Shown piece after piece: positions 28,401 through 34,599 of a stretch of DNA of 36,876 bases. Made by a program: the position numbers and the translations under genes. Origin of the DNA: Bodo saltans. Its lineage: Eukaryota > Euglenozoa > Kinetoplastea > Eubodonida > Bodonidae. Where the stretch lies: the NCBI GenBank assembly GCA_001460835.1, contig CYKH01001274.1, positions 43,984 to 80,859 of the forward strand. Direction: 5' to 3'. Under the pieces are notes generated by a model. The model had not been told where the DNA came from, made no database searches, and was given only the letters and a program-made list of their open reading frames with translations. Every line of letters starts with the position of its first letter. The stretch's first letter is position 1.

Positions 28401-30343
28401 CCGACATCCGCACCACAACCTACTGGCTCGACTTCAACAACTACATCCATGGCGCGTACTGGCCGGATAGCCCGAACAAGCAGCTGATCAACGATATCGA
28501 TGGCACCTTCACCCAGACCGGTTCTCGCTCCTCCATTGTTGCCTCCGAAACGCTCACGCGCACCTCGACGTTTGATCAGATCGGGTACGACGGCTTAGCG
28601 TTCACTGGTGGCAAGCTTGCCCAAGCTCGCACCGGATGCACGTGGCAGACCAACATGAACGGTTACATTTGTGACAGCACCTACAAGTGGCTTTCCCTCA
28701 ACCTGGACAGCCTCGCCGATGACCAGCTGACACGCCGCGCCGGACCTATCGTCATCTGCAAGGGTGACGGTATGGTGGCGGCCAACGGCGATCCGAACTG
28801 CCCTGGAGGTGCGATCGACTTTACCTCCGGGCCAGTCATGAAGGGCAAGACGCAACGCTCGACGCTTGACCGTCTGAGCCGCTGGCGTATGTGGGCAGAG
28901 GATGGCGGTAACTACACACTTGCCTTCCGCGGCTCGCCTCCCTCGTGGATCCGTCTGCAACTGCAAGACTACGAATACCTCGGCCAAGGCCAGAATGTTG
29001 GCATCAATATCAACCTACGCTACTTCGGACTCAACGCTAACAGTCGCGTCGGTGTGTACATCAACGGCAAGCGCATTACTTCCAACATCGGCTTTGCAGA
29101 TCCATGGAACATGGTTCCCGCCCAGCAATGGCCCAACAGCAGCGCCCCCGCAGGCACCCACTTCATGAACCTCGTGACGTACGGATCCGGAGTCAACATC
29201 AGCAAGAAGAATATCCTTTATCTGACCATCCGTCCGGGTGTGCTGATTGACCTCATTCAAGAGCCGGTGATTCAAGTAAACATGCAAGTGGCCATGACAA
29301 TTGATCAATTCTTTGATAAGAAGGACACCTTTGTCGCTGCCATGGCGTCCGTCCTTGGCATCGATGCTAGCCGTATCAAGATCACGAGCATCGTGGCTGG
29401 CACCACCCGTCGCCGTACCGGCAGCAGCGTGCAGGTCGGTTTTGAGATTGAGCAAGACCCCAACACCCTCACCACTCCCACCGACACCACCGGCAACTCT
29501 GTTGGTGGCGGTGTGCCAAGCACCAACACAGAGCTGACCAATCTTGTCTCGACACTCGACGTCCTCACCACGAACCCCAACGTGATTGCTCAGGCCGCCA
29601 ACGACCCCTCCATGGCTGTCTCCGGCGTCACTGCACAATCGATCAGCGTGACGAACTCGCGTCCTGCAGTCACGGTTGCCTCGGGCACGCCGTACCTCTC
29701 CCTTAATGTGACGACCCCCACAGGTGTGAACGACTTTAACGGAACAGAAGTGGCAAACTTGATCGCCAACTGGGTGGCGACGAACTTCAGCAGTGTCGGC
29801 AGCCCGTACAACACCACCGTCGCTGACGGCACCTTGGCTATCGGTAACATCTGGACGAACTCCACCACGAACGTGACGCAGTTCACCATCATGTTTACCT
29901 ACGACAACAACACCTACGGCTACGCAGCACTGAGGAACTTAGAGTACCAGTTCCTGCACGACTCCAACGCTGTACTCCCAGCGTACGGGGTGCAGGGGAT
30001 GGAGTTCGCCTCGAACAACTACGTCCCGGATACCGCCACGACCGCTCCAGGACCCTCACCGCCCGCTGCACTTACCGGCAGCGTCGAGAATATCACCAAG
30101 TTCGCCATCGGTATCGGCATCGGTGTCGCCATCGTGATGGTCATCGGTGGTGCTGGCTTGTACCACTTCCTCATTGTCCAGCCCAAACTGAAGCTGAAGA
30201 ATTTGGAAGAGGAGAAGGTGAAGCTACGAGAATTGATCGGCACCAAGAAGAAGAGCCCCAACGGAGGCCCCGGCCCCGCTGGGCACGTGAACAACTCTGG
30301 GGAGACGATGGTGATGTTCCCCCGTGCCGATGAAACGGCATAA
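16403..30343 (+). CDS. Fibrocystin-like receptor, main part (true frame from about 16495)
   Basis: The first 30 codons read duplicated sequence out of frame; authentic protein starts near 16495. There are about 17 more IPT/TIG modules up to about 23900. They are interrupted by a LamG/lectin-like module (about 16786-17326), a SPRY-like module (about 19160-19560, with GDVISFEYD and LYNGIRF) and a cysteine-rich LNR-like module (about 21961-22230, ending DLNCPMYSCEGNDC). A G8 domain follows (about 23901-24165), then a right-handed beta-helix region (about 24530-25720), a linker domain, a second divergent G8 (about 26460-26690) and a second beta-helix (about 27050-28330). The segment 28870-29450 matches the membrane-proximal part of PKHD1 proteins (MTIDQFFDKKDTF, then LGIDASRIKI and a TRRRTG turn). 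One transmembrane helix lies at 30101-30178, followed by a basic cytoplasmic tail of about 54 residues. N-glycosylation sequons are abundant. Likely surface adhesion or ligand binding. Confidence 0.92.
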   Translation: MLPGPTAFNASLALPLLLVHSCPTCRLSTSTAAAGTFLSYVSFVDKYNEGVSVQLPSFTYYHTILSVSPATLSLYGGVAFSFQLSGAFSTQEISLSLAGAPCGAFSMSGTVGTCTTGPRATLGARTILQDFNFLGDGNALTNPLNFVQTSSGVTVNDIGDAYVPAGDYIMSKKSFSRPFSLRVLLQPTLPMVQFSSLDRSIVLRAGVSQPTLSTDGIRAIAGAPNASFQLIGSTTTTGATTINPTYANAAFSTSTFQEHRLEMYNTQVLYYVNNVLIYSVADSGFPSGTVGIGFNAQGVTVRSFTVESLAPELLSLNISGSPVNVQTDVFFTSTGLPSATGATVDATTGILTLSGATNFDSTTKLMVTGSDGTINASSVALCPTLYTTMNPVTGALTYRCVPRLGAGTYNIVPSSATLGGSGSPIQVTVALIVTSVTPSSIPLGGGRVTIVGAGFWGDISVLLGSSAATIASFNSSMIIADMTSVTPSSIPLGGGRVTIVGAGFWGDISVLLGSSAATIASFNSSMIIADIPASSTSGTVSLIVRDASGANVQSISLTITTLSPFNITGISSQSATLWSTVTITGTGFSTGVLVYVGGNIAILSTVSASRVVFQIRSTTANMFGNTTIKIVQPGVGIATSSINIIPYVYSTGLTPHNVSSLGGAVVTIPGVSFLNIALGTPTATVTSNFVTGGVSSWTVTPAVQNAPAPQTTCGVPYFGPFNGISVLSRSYGGLAAHEYVRVVARLAVPYDWSLPVLIVEGRASSAITTICDFSSTGCAYPCIAELAVIVRHSATTLSVSVQGDVNPIGVSSVTVDTYQDIGYYANISGAIAPIDRADRLGATFTVPANTPVAEDQVITLIAGGANYCLYNLCKLTVVAPPTVQYATVVDIHSASTAPHFVADGTANVSYRAGGTSLSDAVAIDHVSTQRIYAADGPVIRVSATVNALPVSTNVSWLTLTNQKFLTEFGLYTSSNGRVNALAYNRYVYTGSVLKIGDVISFEYDTRTSTASYLYNGIRFASTYQKVFWPLALVYQGPQPLVNVTVWGTNLPTEQRIVLYGTNLTQQGMNTEDSNVATYINGTRCRSTFVTNGQISCYIAKGTYHAGDLLNVTFSTPLGSGSNVVLLLRPYLTSVDASSGGSTGGLRVTLVGGPVANGSSSVSICSDSTVRAGAQAASVACTTSATSASSVVVTLTTNGATSFVTSSTSLVASTPAVVDASQLTFAVVTGPVLSAVTLGGASLGIDGTDIPTDATVVLSSGTCNITTINSTRINCDLVGVAPGLQSVNIYSPTIGAAATSLPFTVSLTLVSATPSSLGVGGFVELDLLGSGFGADGDGLDVAVTINNASICVSIYRMDSVLICTTAPGELNGNVVVTVASASDVWSVTSSFIVATNSALAIPTVTAVSPASGLGAQTLTITGTLLSAVNYVVLGTSLPCAIVSQTSTSLVCSIATGFPAGHYIVRAIDPSVGASVNTVAYNALLDMTSVAPGQGPKVGGQLVTIFGTGFSATGHSVLLGGNPCSVASATTTYLTCYSSALNNDFTTDYDVTINVADDTNTEVDATSQYTYTAALTAVVSSVSPTELSAGGQELLTISGSNFGTDISSVSVKIGNSSCIVQSLTNTTIQCRTTPTSPVNDALVSVTIGDSGAAASTSTVSLKFAITSIVGTSVFSVEGGAVLTLAGEGFWTFNAGDWQASYYNVTLDGWLVCNILTSSWAQLTCLLPPSPRALTKTPPLSSSYIMRPEATMAITLQGNSIIATVADGVVVQYSLSVTPTITNVTLNSATTAKYGSVVTITGTSFASSGNIVTVNNASCFVQSQSATSITCVMTAGNYGPGFVQVTVPGVGLAATVRTCPNGGFLNCNGQCLTDDMCRYDAWGDDTCSDLAIVTVGDTFCNANGGADSTDTPFLTDAGVVFDLNCPMYSCEGNDCNSSLSIGGHGAIISSCGSDPNGFLIDFRAEVTAITGGVASSLGGGLSLTISGNYLPGITAATVLFGGVNCAIISANGNEIVCVTGASTNGTALSVAVYGGGYLAQCADAICSGLYSYDNTITPTISTGTYTASSTYPTVTLSGMNFPTSSSGLSVWIGTTSCPVFTTSATEVVCNASFALGAGSQSLVVSVASAGYAVGASAVTIPLTIFSYSPINGSMAGGTILTLYASGLTNVSTLTVGACAATITSLNTATGVLIATTAACGSASNAAVVVKTGSVTTTATQRFAQTSTFTPTVTGTVTNNIFTLTLGNLGTTSAGAISIFVDQLTANCIVSSFNLPTVSCEMEGGYTAGSYNLTVYVAPRGYASRTVATLVASYALSVTSLSASTGLRGGNQALTIGGSGFGTNTASVSVKIGNATCTVTSVTATSIGCNTGFAAAGTYNVVVSVQAANAVSYPTPASFASFTYQSASPTVTSVYPTRGSTAGGTLLTIMGTGLTSAFTVNVAGQVCTQSSAEQVATAASGGATLYCTTAAYQPMYSPVAIRVIPSGGLGDAFNDGTVTYQYIDLWSRWTTWGNSPPPQFGDSAVVSEGDVVMVDYSPPRFFLIIVMGTMLFDDTTDITVECTYIMINYGRLIVGTPEKPYTHHAVIRLWGDRLTPEIPVHGSKVVALRHGSIDMHGVKRQPTWTRVATTAYQGTTTIYVNGPVDWQIGEFIVIAPTDFDPMEGETRMITGVINGDTANVTLVLEAPLDYTHWGVRQCFDGNNLCVDEIAEVGLLTRNIVVEGEPNSQNIGFAGTMFLMPLGQDASAYCRLSFIEVRNVGQQYIVGRYPVHFHVTGESSNSYVNGTSVHDSLNRAFSIHGTSNNTYVDNVAFNIAGHAFFIEDGSERYNVINHNLVIQVLATTSNLNTDITPAAIWVTAPMNYIDNNAVSGSQTFGIWIMPFSPSSTGPTFNLSICPYGQALGSMDNNTAHSNLWHGFHVFQVWTPFKRECSSSSGAAPAVIRNFVAYKNQIWGAAMGNLEIGRVGAVVMDNLTSADNGFQNADGASFWIEHMQNLPNMSCGLQNSLLIARTNNNPYTRSASRRGVNLPQDDNFFVENVTFVNFDQENYGFEPQAWAHFRSLCFPYGWEVMMRGLRWVNSPNRILFRFQHHGILNDVDGTLSGTAGAQVVPYSLINNAPQCSSIGSFSPMYPGLVCPNSYKIRRFGVSSSNTPQLDQIWRIDGRTELNYAIDRAYVFTAPINKVINITFQTTATPDWWWKWGGVAFMQPGEKALFVTKYLQFPYRAAVAFNGLATNTTYWGRVPQITDNVSSYAFDNISGNISALLVYPITGFTATSNQCPTWGCAVEVVTQTWEKKCFHITDASGWGTSSAPSSTTAAVVPAGVHFCLGYNATVAAASERFMEEQSVPRTCTAANQVTTYNFQSLTVFGAISLTNANCPCQGGSIVINIAKFIYIVGGGFLLGNETLPITDCTVTINMLQVVWTAADLSTYRNGIYGYRALTLEAGLLSLHGNKPEPIFARLSATAAAGSRTLVLESAVQWSVGDTIAIAGTNRAQKYATQSTRIEQSEYNYITAISADKKTLTLQNALAYSHYGAGQQTLNGISYSIGAEVAVLSRTITIAGDTAIAAVPQYNAGWKMNIGCTPQNRDGCQPTQVMSATRWGLAQVEGVFMKDIGQGSMDDGAINLDGLTDGVNNAKLSYFRNNAFWKAYNTPIFVRDTTTGIEISGNVAYDLWNDGINVASAGNNITSNLMIRMINTDPLCEPAAYNIFWSCRNGMYRIHAGNTVQNNIAASTMTAGFVTEGEFCTTSSSTWSNNVVHSARDGVLVADAPAEGTWGWSTYSSPTDCRTISGILSYWSADHGIVGWGPTGNVTVQNFVSVDDQIGTFIMTTQSGQFQTYIPEVNYYNITYSNRWNNNDFSCRSNFLAVPQPCRSTTFNTKFWCEFFTSTTQAMLVGNVGAMETIFASTALSIGPTHGEHKNMWEELDQYSTVGGHATYRDIHFANYDGMTTCGYRNLAFFQSSLSNDTFHQHTFARVSWSNVAADGKVFFWRTYGIVSAWPTDIRTTTYWLDFNNYIHGAYWPDSPNKQLINDIDGTFTQTGSRSSIVASETLTRTSTFDQIGYDGLAFTGGKLAQARTGCTWQTNMNGYICDSTYKWLSLNLDSLADDQLTRRAGPIVICKGDGMVAANGDPNCPGGAIDFTSGPVMKGKTQRSTLDRLSRWRMWAEDGGNYTLAFRGSPPSWIRLQLQDYEYLGQGQNVGININLRYFGLNANSRVGVYINGKRITSNIGFADPWNMVPAQQWPNSSAPAGTHFMNLVTYGSGVNISKKNILYLTIRPGVLIDLIQEPVIQVNMQVAMTIDQFFDKKDTFVAAMASVLGIDASRIKITSIVAGTTRRRTGSSVQVGFEIEQDPNTLTTPTDTTGNSVGGGVPSTNTELTNLVSTLDVLTTNPNVIAQAANDPSMAVSGVTAQSISVTNSRPAVTVASGTPYLSLNVTTPTGVNDFNGTEVANLIANWVATNFSSVGSPYNTTVADGTLAIGNIWTNSTTNVTQFTIMFTYDNNTYGYAALRNLEYQFLHDSNAVLPAYGVQGMEFASNNYVPDTATTAPGPSPPAALTGSVENITKFAIGIGIGVAIVMVIGGAGLYHFLIVQPKLKLKNLEEEKVKLRELIGTKKKSPNGGPGPAGHVNNSGETMVMFPRADETA
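16446..16543. repeat. 49-bp perfect direct tandem duplication (16446-16494 and 16495-16543)
   Basis: The two 49-bp units are identical and overlap the end of the second 487-bp copy. The unit also shifts the frame by one. Only with both duplications collapsed (536 bp in total) does the upstream frame continue into the downstream one. Confidence 0.95.
17701..17994. repeat. 147-bp perfect in-frame tandem duplication (17701-17847 and 17848-17994)
   Basis: Two identical 147-bp units encode the same 49 residues twice, starting TSVTPSSIPLGGG and ending SSMIIAD. This is only about the first half of an IPT module. The frame is kept. The absence of any synonymous change marks it as very recent or as an assembly error. 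Confidence 0.95.
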
Positions 30344-31357
30344 GGGGCGCCATCAGCGGCTCTCTTTTGTGTTTTTTTCTCTTTGCAAAAGAAAATTGGA
30401 GTGGATTTTTTCAACGAACACACTCCCCTTTGTTGATTTTGCTTTCTCACACTTCTCTCTCTCTCATCCCAAAGCCCCACCACTCTTTGTGAATTCTTAC
30501 CTCTTCTTGCCGCAAAGCGACTCCACAGAGCACACAAACCACAAGGCAATTCATCAATGAGTTGAATGTGGCAAGACCGAAATCAAAGAGCATCCTGAAT
30601 ACTACATTTGTGTGCGTGCTAAGCTTGGCCACAGATGTGCGCCATGTATGAAACGCTGTTGAAAACTTCTTAAAAAAGAAAACGAACAAGAAATGTGAAT
30701 AACAAAATGAAAAGACGTTCCCTTCCACCTACTATCTTGCCACCCCCTCAACGACAAAAATGAGAAAAGAAAATGAAGCGAGACGACGGCGACGATACAA
30801 CACATTTTTAGTTTCAATTTCCCCTCATGCTTGATTGACAAAAAAGTTGACAACATTCCCTGCACGCATGAACTGAACGGAAGACATAAAACATTGGGAT
30901 TGAGCTGACAGGATCAATAGCAAAACACACGAGATACGCGAGACGTTTGTTGAGGAGTTACGTGTGCTTGTGAAGGGATGCCTTCCTTACCGTTTCACTC
31001 AGATTTGTGCTGCCCCTGGGCCCTTTTTTGCAGAACAACCAGAGGCTTTCATTGGCCATCGTTGATGTAGGAGGGCTTTTTTGTGCGACGAAAATGAGAG
31101 GAAATGCTTGTGGGGCGAGGATAATTTCTGTGAGCCTCTAAATTTCACCACATTGTTTCAATTGTTGTGCGCGTTGTTGACCCCCTCACTTTCTCATCTA
31201 GGCTTCTGTTCGCCGTTTGTTTGGTTTATCGTGTACTCTCCTGCGAGAAGAAAAAAACACCTTATGAACACTTTACTTGTCGATTAAGCAAAGATGTCCT
31301 TTAATTCTACATCTGTCTGATACGTTTTGTGAAGAGAGGAGTTATTTTTTCTGAGTC
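30344..31357. other. Intergenic region of 1.0 kb without a recognisable gene
   Basis: I find only short open frames, the longest starting at a TTG (31081) and not at an ATG. No tRNA box motifs were seen by eye. Two pyrimidine-AG candidates for the next gene lie at 31181-31201 (AG at 31200-31201) and 31342-31355 (AG at 31354-31355). The rest is AT-rich and probably 3' UTR and spacer. Confidence 0.5.
31181..31201 (+). promoter_or_regulatory. Candidate spliced-leader acceptor for the GAR-like gene
   Basis: A C/T-rich tract ends in CTAG at 31198-31201 and would give a 156-nt 5' UTR to the ATG at 31358. A second candidate AG at 31354-31355 would leave only two bases, so this one is preferred. Confidence 0.45.
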
Positions 31358-33937
31358 ATGTTAAATTCGGACGACCTTCGCAAGCAGCTCACTGCGTCTG
31401 AGGCTTACAACCGCTTCATGGAGAAACGTGTGCGTATGTTGGAGATGGAAGTGAAGCTTCTGCAATCCGCAACGTCTGAGTCGGATACCGCCGCGAAGCA
31501 CTTCGGCCTGCTCGGTGTCGCGTCAGCTTCCCAAGGGGGCGCATCGAGTCCCACATCAGCTGGAGCGTCAAAGAAGTTTCAAGATGTGAAAGAAATGACA
31601 GCGACGCAAGTGTTAGAAGAGCTCATGCGGCTCAGATCGGAGCACAAGGCGACGCAAGCGGAGTTGAAACAAGCCAAGAAGGAGCTTTCCATGACATCTG
31701 CCAACTTACAGCACTTTACGTCCAAGGAACAGCAGCAACGGCAACGAGCCACCCAGCTCACCGAAGAGGTCCGCCAACTGCGCTCCCTCCTCCCATCCCA
31801 CCTATTCGACGGAAGCTCTATCGGCAGTGTCGCTGGTGGCGATGGCGGTGCAGCGTCTCGTGGCGTCAGTTACTTGTCAAGCGACGCTCAGTTCTCGCCG
31901 TCGTCCACCAGTCGCCGTGGGGGGAGCACGAACACTAACCAAAGCTCCAGTGACGACGGTGCCACCGCGCAAGATAACGCGAAGATCCGCAGCGCGGCGC
32001 AAGTCGCGCAAGACACCACCTACCATGTGAAACAGCTGGTGGCCGATGTGCAAGCCCATGCAGACCAGCTCTTCGCCTTACCGTCCGCTTCTTACAACAC
32101 GTCCATCTACTCCTCTGGCCCCCCTCCCCCGTCGACTGTCCCCCTCAATTTCAGCGATTGCCCCACCCCGAAAGAACGCGTGGATCGTTGGCGATCTGTC
32201 AGCACCCGCATTCACACAATCATGAAGTTCTCCAAGCGTGATATGGTCGAGCAAGACGTAAGCATCGGCTTCCTCAGCAGCGCCTCGTCGCCAAAGAGCG
32301 CAGGGACAAAGTCGTCGACCAGCTACAAAAAGAAGATGTATGATCGAACTCAATCTCAGCTGGAAGCCCTATTGTCCTTGGTCGAGCGGAATGTGGAGAA
32401 GTTGAAAGAGTTGGTGATTGATCTCCCAAAAGGAATGTCCGCTTATTTGACCAAGTGCCGCTCAGGCATCAGTATTGTCGTGGACGGACAACGTGCCAAC
32501 ACGCCGAGCGCCCTCGCTGCCATTCGTGCCCAATCAGAGCAGCTCGTTCAAGAGCTTGCGCGACACCGTAGTGAATTTGCGGCGACGTTGGGCGCCGTGC
32601 GCGAGCAGACTCTTGTCCTGTGTGCCGTGCTCATGAGCTGCGTCGACGGTGCGATTGGCATCAACATGTACCGAGGCATTCCCAATGCGATGAAACTCAT
32701 CGCTGCAATGGAAACACAGGTCGCCATGTTGGTGAGCTTCGACCATGCAGTGGAGCTTGACGCGGTGCGAGAGCATCTTGTGCGACCGGCTGAGGGGCCG
32801 TCGCAAGGGCCTGAGGAAGCGTGGTATGTCAGAGGCCTTACTCTTGAGCGAGAGATTGGCCGCCTTGCGCAGCTCGACCCCGCACGAGACCGCATTGAAA
32901 AACTCGATATTCTCGCCATCAAGCGGCTCTTCCCCGACACACTTGCCGCCGCAACATCCGTTGCCGCCTCAGGGGGCATGAATCCTGCGTTTGCCGAAAC
33001 TGTCGTGACTCTTGAAACCATCAAAACTGCCGCCGTGCATCTACAGAAAATGTTCCGCGGGGAGCTGAACCCTGCCGGCACGTCGTCTTCGACTGGTGAC
33101 GATAATGTGGCAAGCCACAAAGCTGTTCAGTGCAACTTGCAGCAGCAAAAGCTGCAAATGACCGACAATGAACTGCACATTGCACGATTGGCCAACATTC
33201 GTAGCAATTGGTTTGAGGCTGCGGTGCGTGCGTCATCCCCGATCGCTACCGGTAGTGGCAGAGATCCCTCATCGCCGCCCGGCATCAACAACCTTCAGGC
33301 GCTGCAAGATGGAACTGGTGGCGGGTCCAGCCCCTCACTGACGCCGCGTGGTGGTGGACGCAGTGGCGGTGGTAACTTATCCAACACGCGCTCCAAAGGC
33401 CGTCTCACTTCTGCAGAAGTGTCGGCAATGCTAGAAGACATTACCGGGCGTATGCAGCTGCACCTCCCGTCCAACTTCGCTGCGGTCAAATCGAGAGTCC
33501 CTCGCTACAACAACGAAACGGATGGTTATTTGTTCCACTATGGCCGCCGTGTCATAAGCGTGCATGTCACCGGTAACGGGGCAAACTTAGCCGTTCACAT
33601 CGGCGGAGGCTACATCACGTTTGAAGAATTCTGTCTGAAGTACGGTGCGACGGAATCACTGATGTACGAGCAGAAGCAGGGCGGCGGCGGAAACGTAAGC
33701 GAAGGAGGTGGCAGCCCGTTAGGTCTCGGACGAAGCATCACATCGCCGGGGGCAGTGAGTGCTGCCGGTGGAGCTGCTGCAGCTAGCTTTGCAAGCAACG
33801 CGTCTCCGCACCACCGATCACCCCACCAGCAGCATTTGGACATCAACGCTGATGAAGTTCTTCAGGGCGTTGCAGGAGGCAACAGAGCATCTATTCCGAA
33901 GCTACGGGAAGCGCTAGCAAAGCATTTGCCAAAGTAA
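31358..33937 (+). CDS. Coiled-coil protein with C-terminal GAR/GAS2-like domain
   Basis: The protein has 859 residues. The N-terminus (residues about 1-40 and 75-150) is coiled coil, followed by a Ser/Gly-rich linker, a largely helical middle (about 200-610) and a Gly/Ser linker. Residues about 685-770 form a compact module: a helix (SAEVSAMLEDITGRM), then YLFHYGRRVISVHV and NLAVHIGGGYITFEEF. The order strand-strand-V-x-GGG-(W/Y)-x-(T/P)-x-EE-(F/Y)-L matches the GAR domain of GAS2 and spectraplakin proteins, which binds microtubules and zinc. The usual cysteines were not checked. A poly-Gly/Ser and His-rich tail follows. If correct, it is a microtubule-associated cytoskeletal protein, which suits a cell with a subpellicular microtubule array and flagellum. 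The domain call rests on a motif seen by eye; the remainder is unrecognised. Confidence 0.8.
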   Translation: MLNSDDLRKQLTASEAYNRFMEKRVRMLEMEVKLLQSATSESDTAAKHFGLLGVASASQGGASSPTSAGASKKFQDVKEMTATQVLEELMRLRSEHKATQAELKQAKKELSMTSANLQHFTSKEQQQRQRATQLTEEVRQLRSLLPSHLFDGSSIGSVAGGDGGAASRGVSYLSSDAQFSPSSTSRRGGSTNTNQSSSDDGATAQDNAKIRSAAQVAQDTTYHVKQLVADVQAHADQLFALPSASYNTSIYSSGPPPPSTVPLNFSDCPTPKERVDRWRSVSTRIHTIMKFSKRDMVEQDVSIGFLSSASSPKSAGTKSSTSYKKKMYDRTQSQLEALLSLVERNVEKLKELVIDLPKGMSAYLTKCRSGISIVVDGQRANTPSALAAIRAQSEQLVQELARHRSEFAATLGAVREQTLVLCAVLMSCVDGAIGINMYRGIPNAMKLIAAMETQVAMLVSFDHAVELDAVREHLVRPAEGPSQGPEEAWYVRGLTLEREIGRLAQLDPARDRIEKLDILAIKRLFPDTLAAATSVAASGGMNPAFAETVVTLETIKTAAVHLQKMFRGELNPAGTSSSTGDDNVASHKAVQCNLQQQKLQMTDNELHIARLANIRSNWFEAAVRASSPIATGSGRDPSSPPGINNLQALQDGTGGGSSPSLTPRGGGRSGGGNLSNTRSKGRLTSAEVSAMLEDITGRMQLHLPSNFAAVKSRVPRYNNETDGYLFHYGRRVISVHVTGNGANLAVHIGGGYITFEEFCLKYGATESLMYEQKQGGGGNVSEGGGSPLGLGRSITSPGAVSAAGGAAAASFASNASPHHRSPHQQHLDINADEVLQGVAGGNRASIPKLREALAKHLPK

Positions 33938-34599
33938 ACTCGAGACGGAGGCGTCTCCCCATCTGCCAACTGGGATTTTCGTGTGTTCACACATCCCCTT
34001 TGTACAACACACTGAAAAACACAAAAACGAACGAGAACAAAGAAATTTCAACAGGTTCCACTTTTTATCGCTTAGTGGCTGATTTTTTGGTTCTCTCCAC
34101 CTCTCTTACATCACTTGTAACCTGTATCGTCGTTGATAGTGTAGTCGAGTGCGTCGCCAAATTTTTTTTTAGAAAAATTCCCAATTTTCAATGTTTAGGT
34201 TTTCCTTTTTTTCTTCGAAATTCTCTTTGCTTTATGTATCCCATTTTATCAGGTTGCCCGGCAAACCAAAGAGTGGATAGTAGGACCTACCCACACTCCC
34301 CCTTCTCCCAACAACAATAACAAAAACAAAATACAAGAAAATACAGAGCTCTAGGGCTTTGCTTTGCTTTTTTTCGTCACCAGGTTTAGCTCTTTTCAGT
34401 TAGACTGACAACAGCACCAGGAGACAGTATTCAGAGGTTCACGCATTCCCGACGAATTCACTACTTCGCGTGCGCGCCTCTTCTCTCTCGTTGTGTGAAC
34501 GGACTCAAGCCCACATCAACACACGAGCAACAGCAACTTCAACCATCACAATTATCAATCAATCGACCATTACCAACAACATCAGCACGCTAGAAAATC
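33938..34599. other. Intergenic region and 5' UTR of the CAF1 gene
   Basis: The 662-nt gap is T-rich and contains two pyrimidine tracts ending in AG, at about 34200-34252 and 34356-34383. Open frames inside it (for example 34000-34320) are T-rich and hydrophobic and lie before the likely acceptor. I see no other gene. Confidence 0.5.
34356..34383 (+). promoter_or_regulatory. Likely spliced-leader acceptor for CAF1
   Basis: A T/C/G-rich tract with a run of seven T residues ends in CACCAG at 34378-34383. This would give a 216-nt 5' UTR before the ATG at 34600. Confidence 0.5.

Larger units (their letters stand above)
13560..30343 (+). other. Whole locus: giant fibrocystin/PKHD1L1-like type I membrane protein
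   Basis: I read the two long open frames (13560-16121 and 16403-30343) as one gene. Discounting one copy each of the 487-bp and 49-bp tandem duplications removes 536 bp and brings the two frames into register exactly. The product would be about 5,415 residues, or about 5,366 if a further in-frame 147-bp duplication is also false. Human fibrocystin and PKHD1L1 have about 4,100-4,250. The order is as in that family: signal peptide, IPT repeats with a PA14 module, two G8/beta-helix units, a conserved membrane-proximal segment, one transmembrane helix and a short cytoplasmic tail. In animals these proteins sit on cilia, stereocilia or immune cells. A role on the flagellum or cell surface here is an inference. 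Codon use is richer in C-ending codons than in neighbouring genes. Confidence 0.85.

Noticed and set aside
26612-28450. Open frame of 612 codons on the minus strand
   Set aside because: It lies wholly inside the beta-helix region of the giant receptor on the other strand. Its Val/Asp/Gly/His-rich composition is the mirror of C-ending codons in the real gene, and no domain is visible.
13560-30343. Calling the giant gene a pseudogene because of the frame breaks
   Set aside because: Apart from the two duplications, more than 16 kb is open, codon-biased and keeps its domains. The differences between copies are all synonymous.
31081-31287. 68-codon open frame in the spacer after the giant gene
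   Set aside because: It starts at TTG, not ATG, lies across a candidate splice acceptor at 31200-31201 and has a composition expected from T-rich DNA.
34000-34320. 106-codon open frame before CAF1
   Set aside because: T-rich spacer upstream of the likely acceptor; the hydrophobic product has no recognisable domain.
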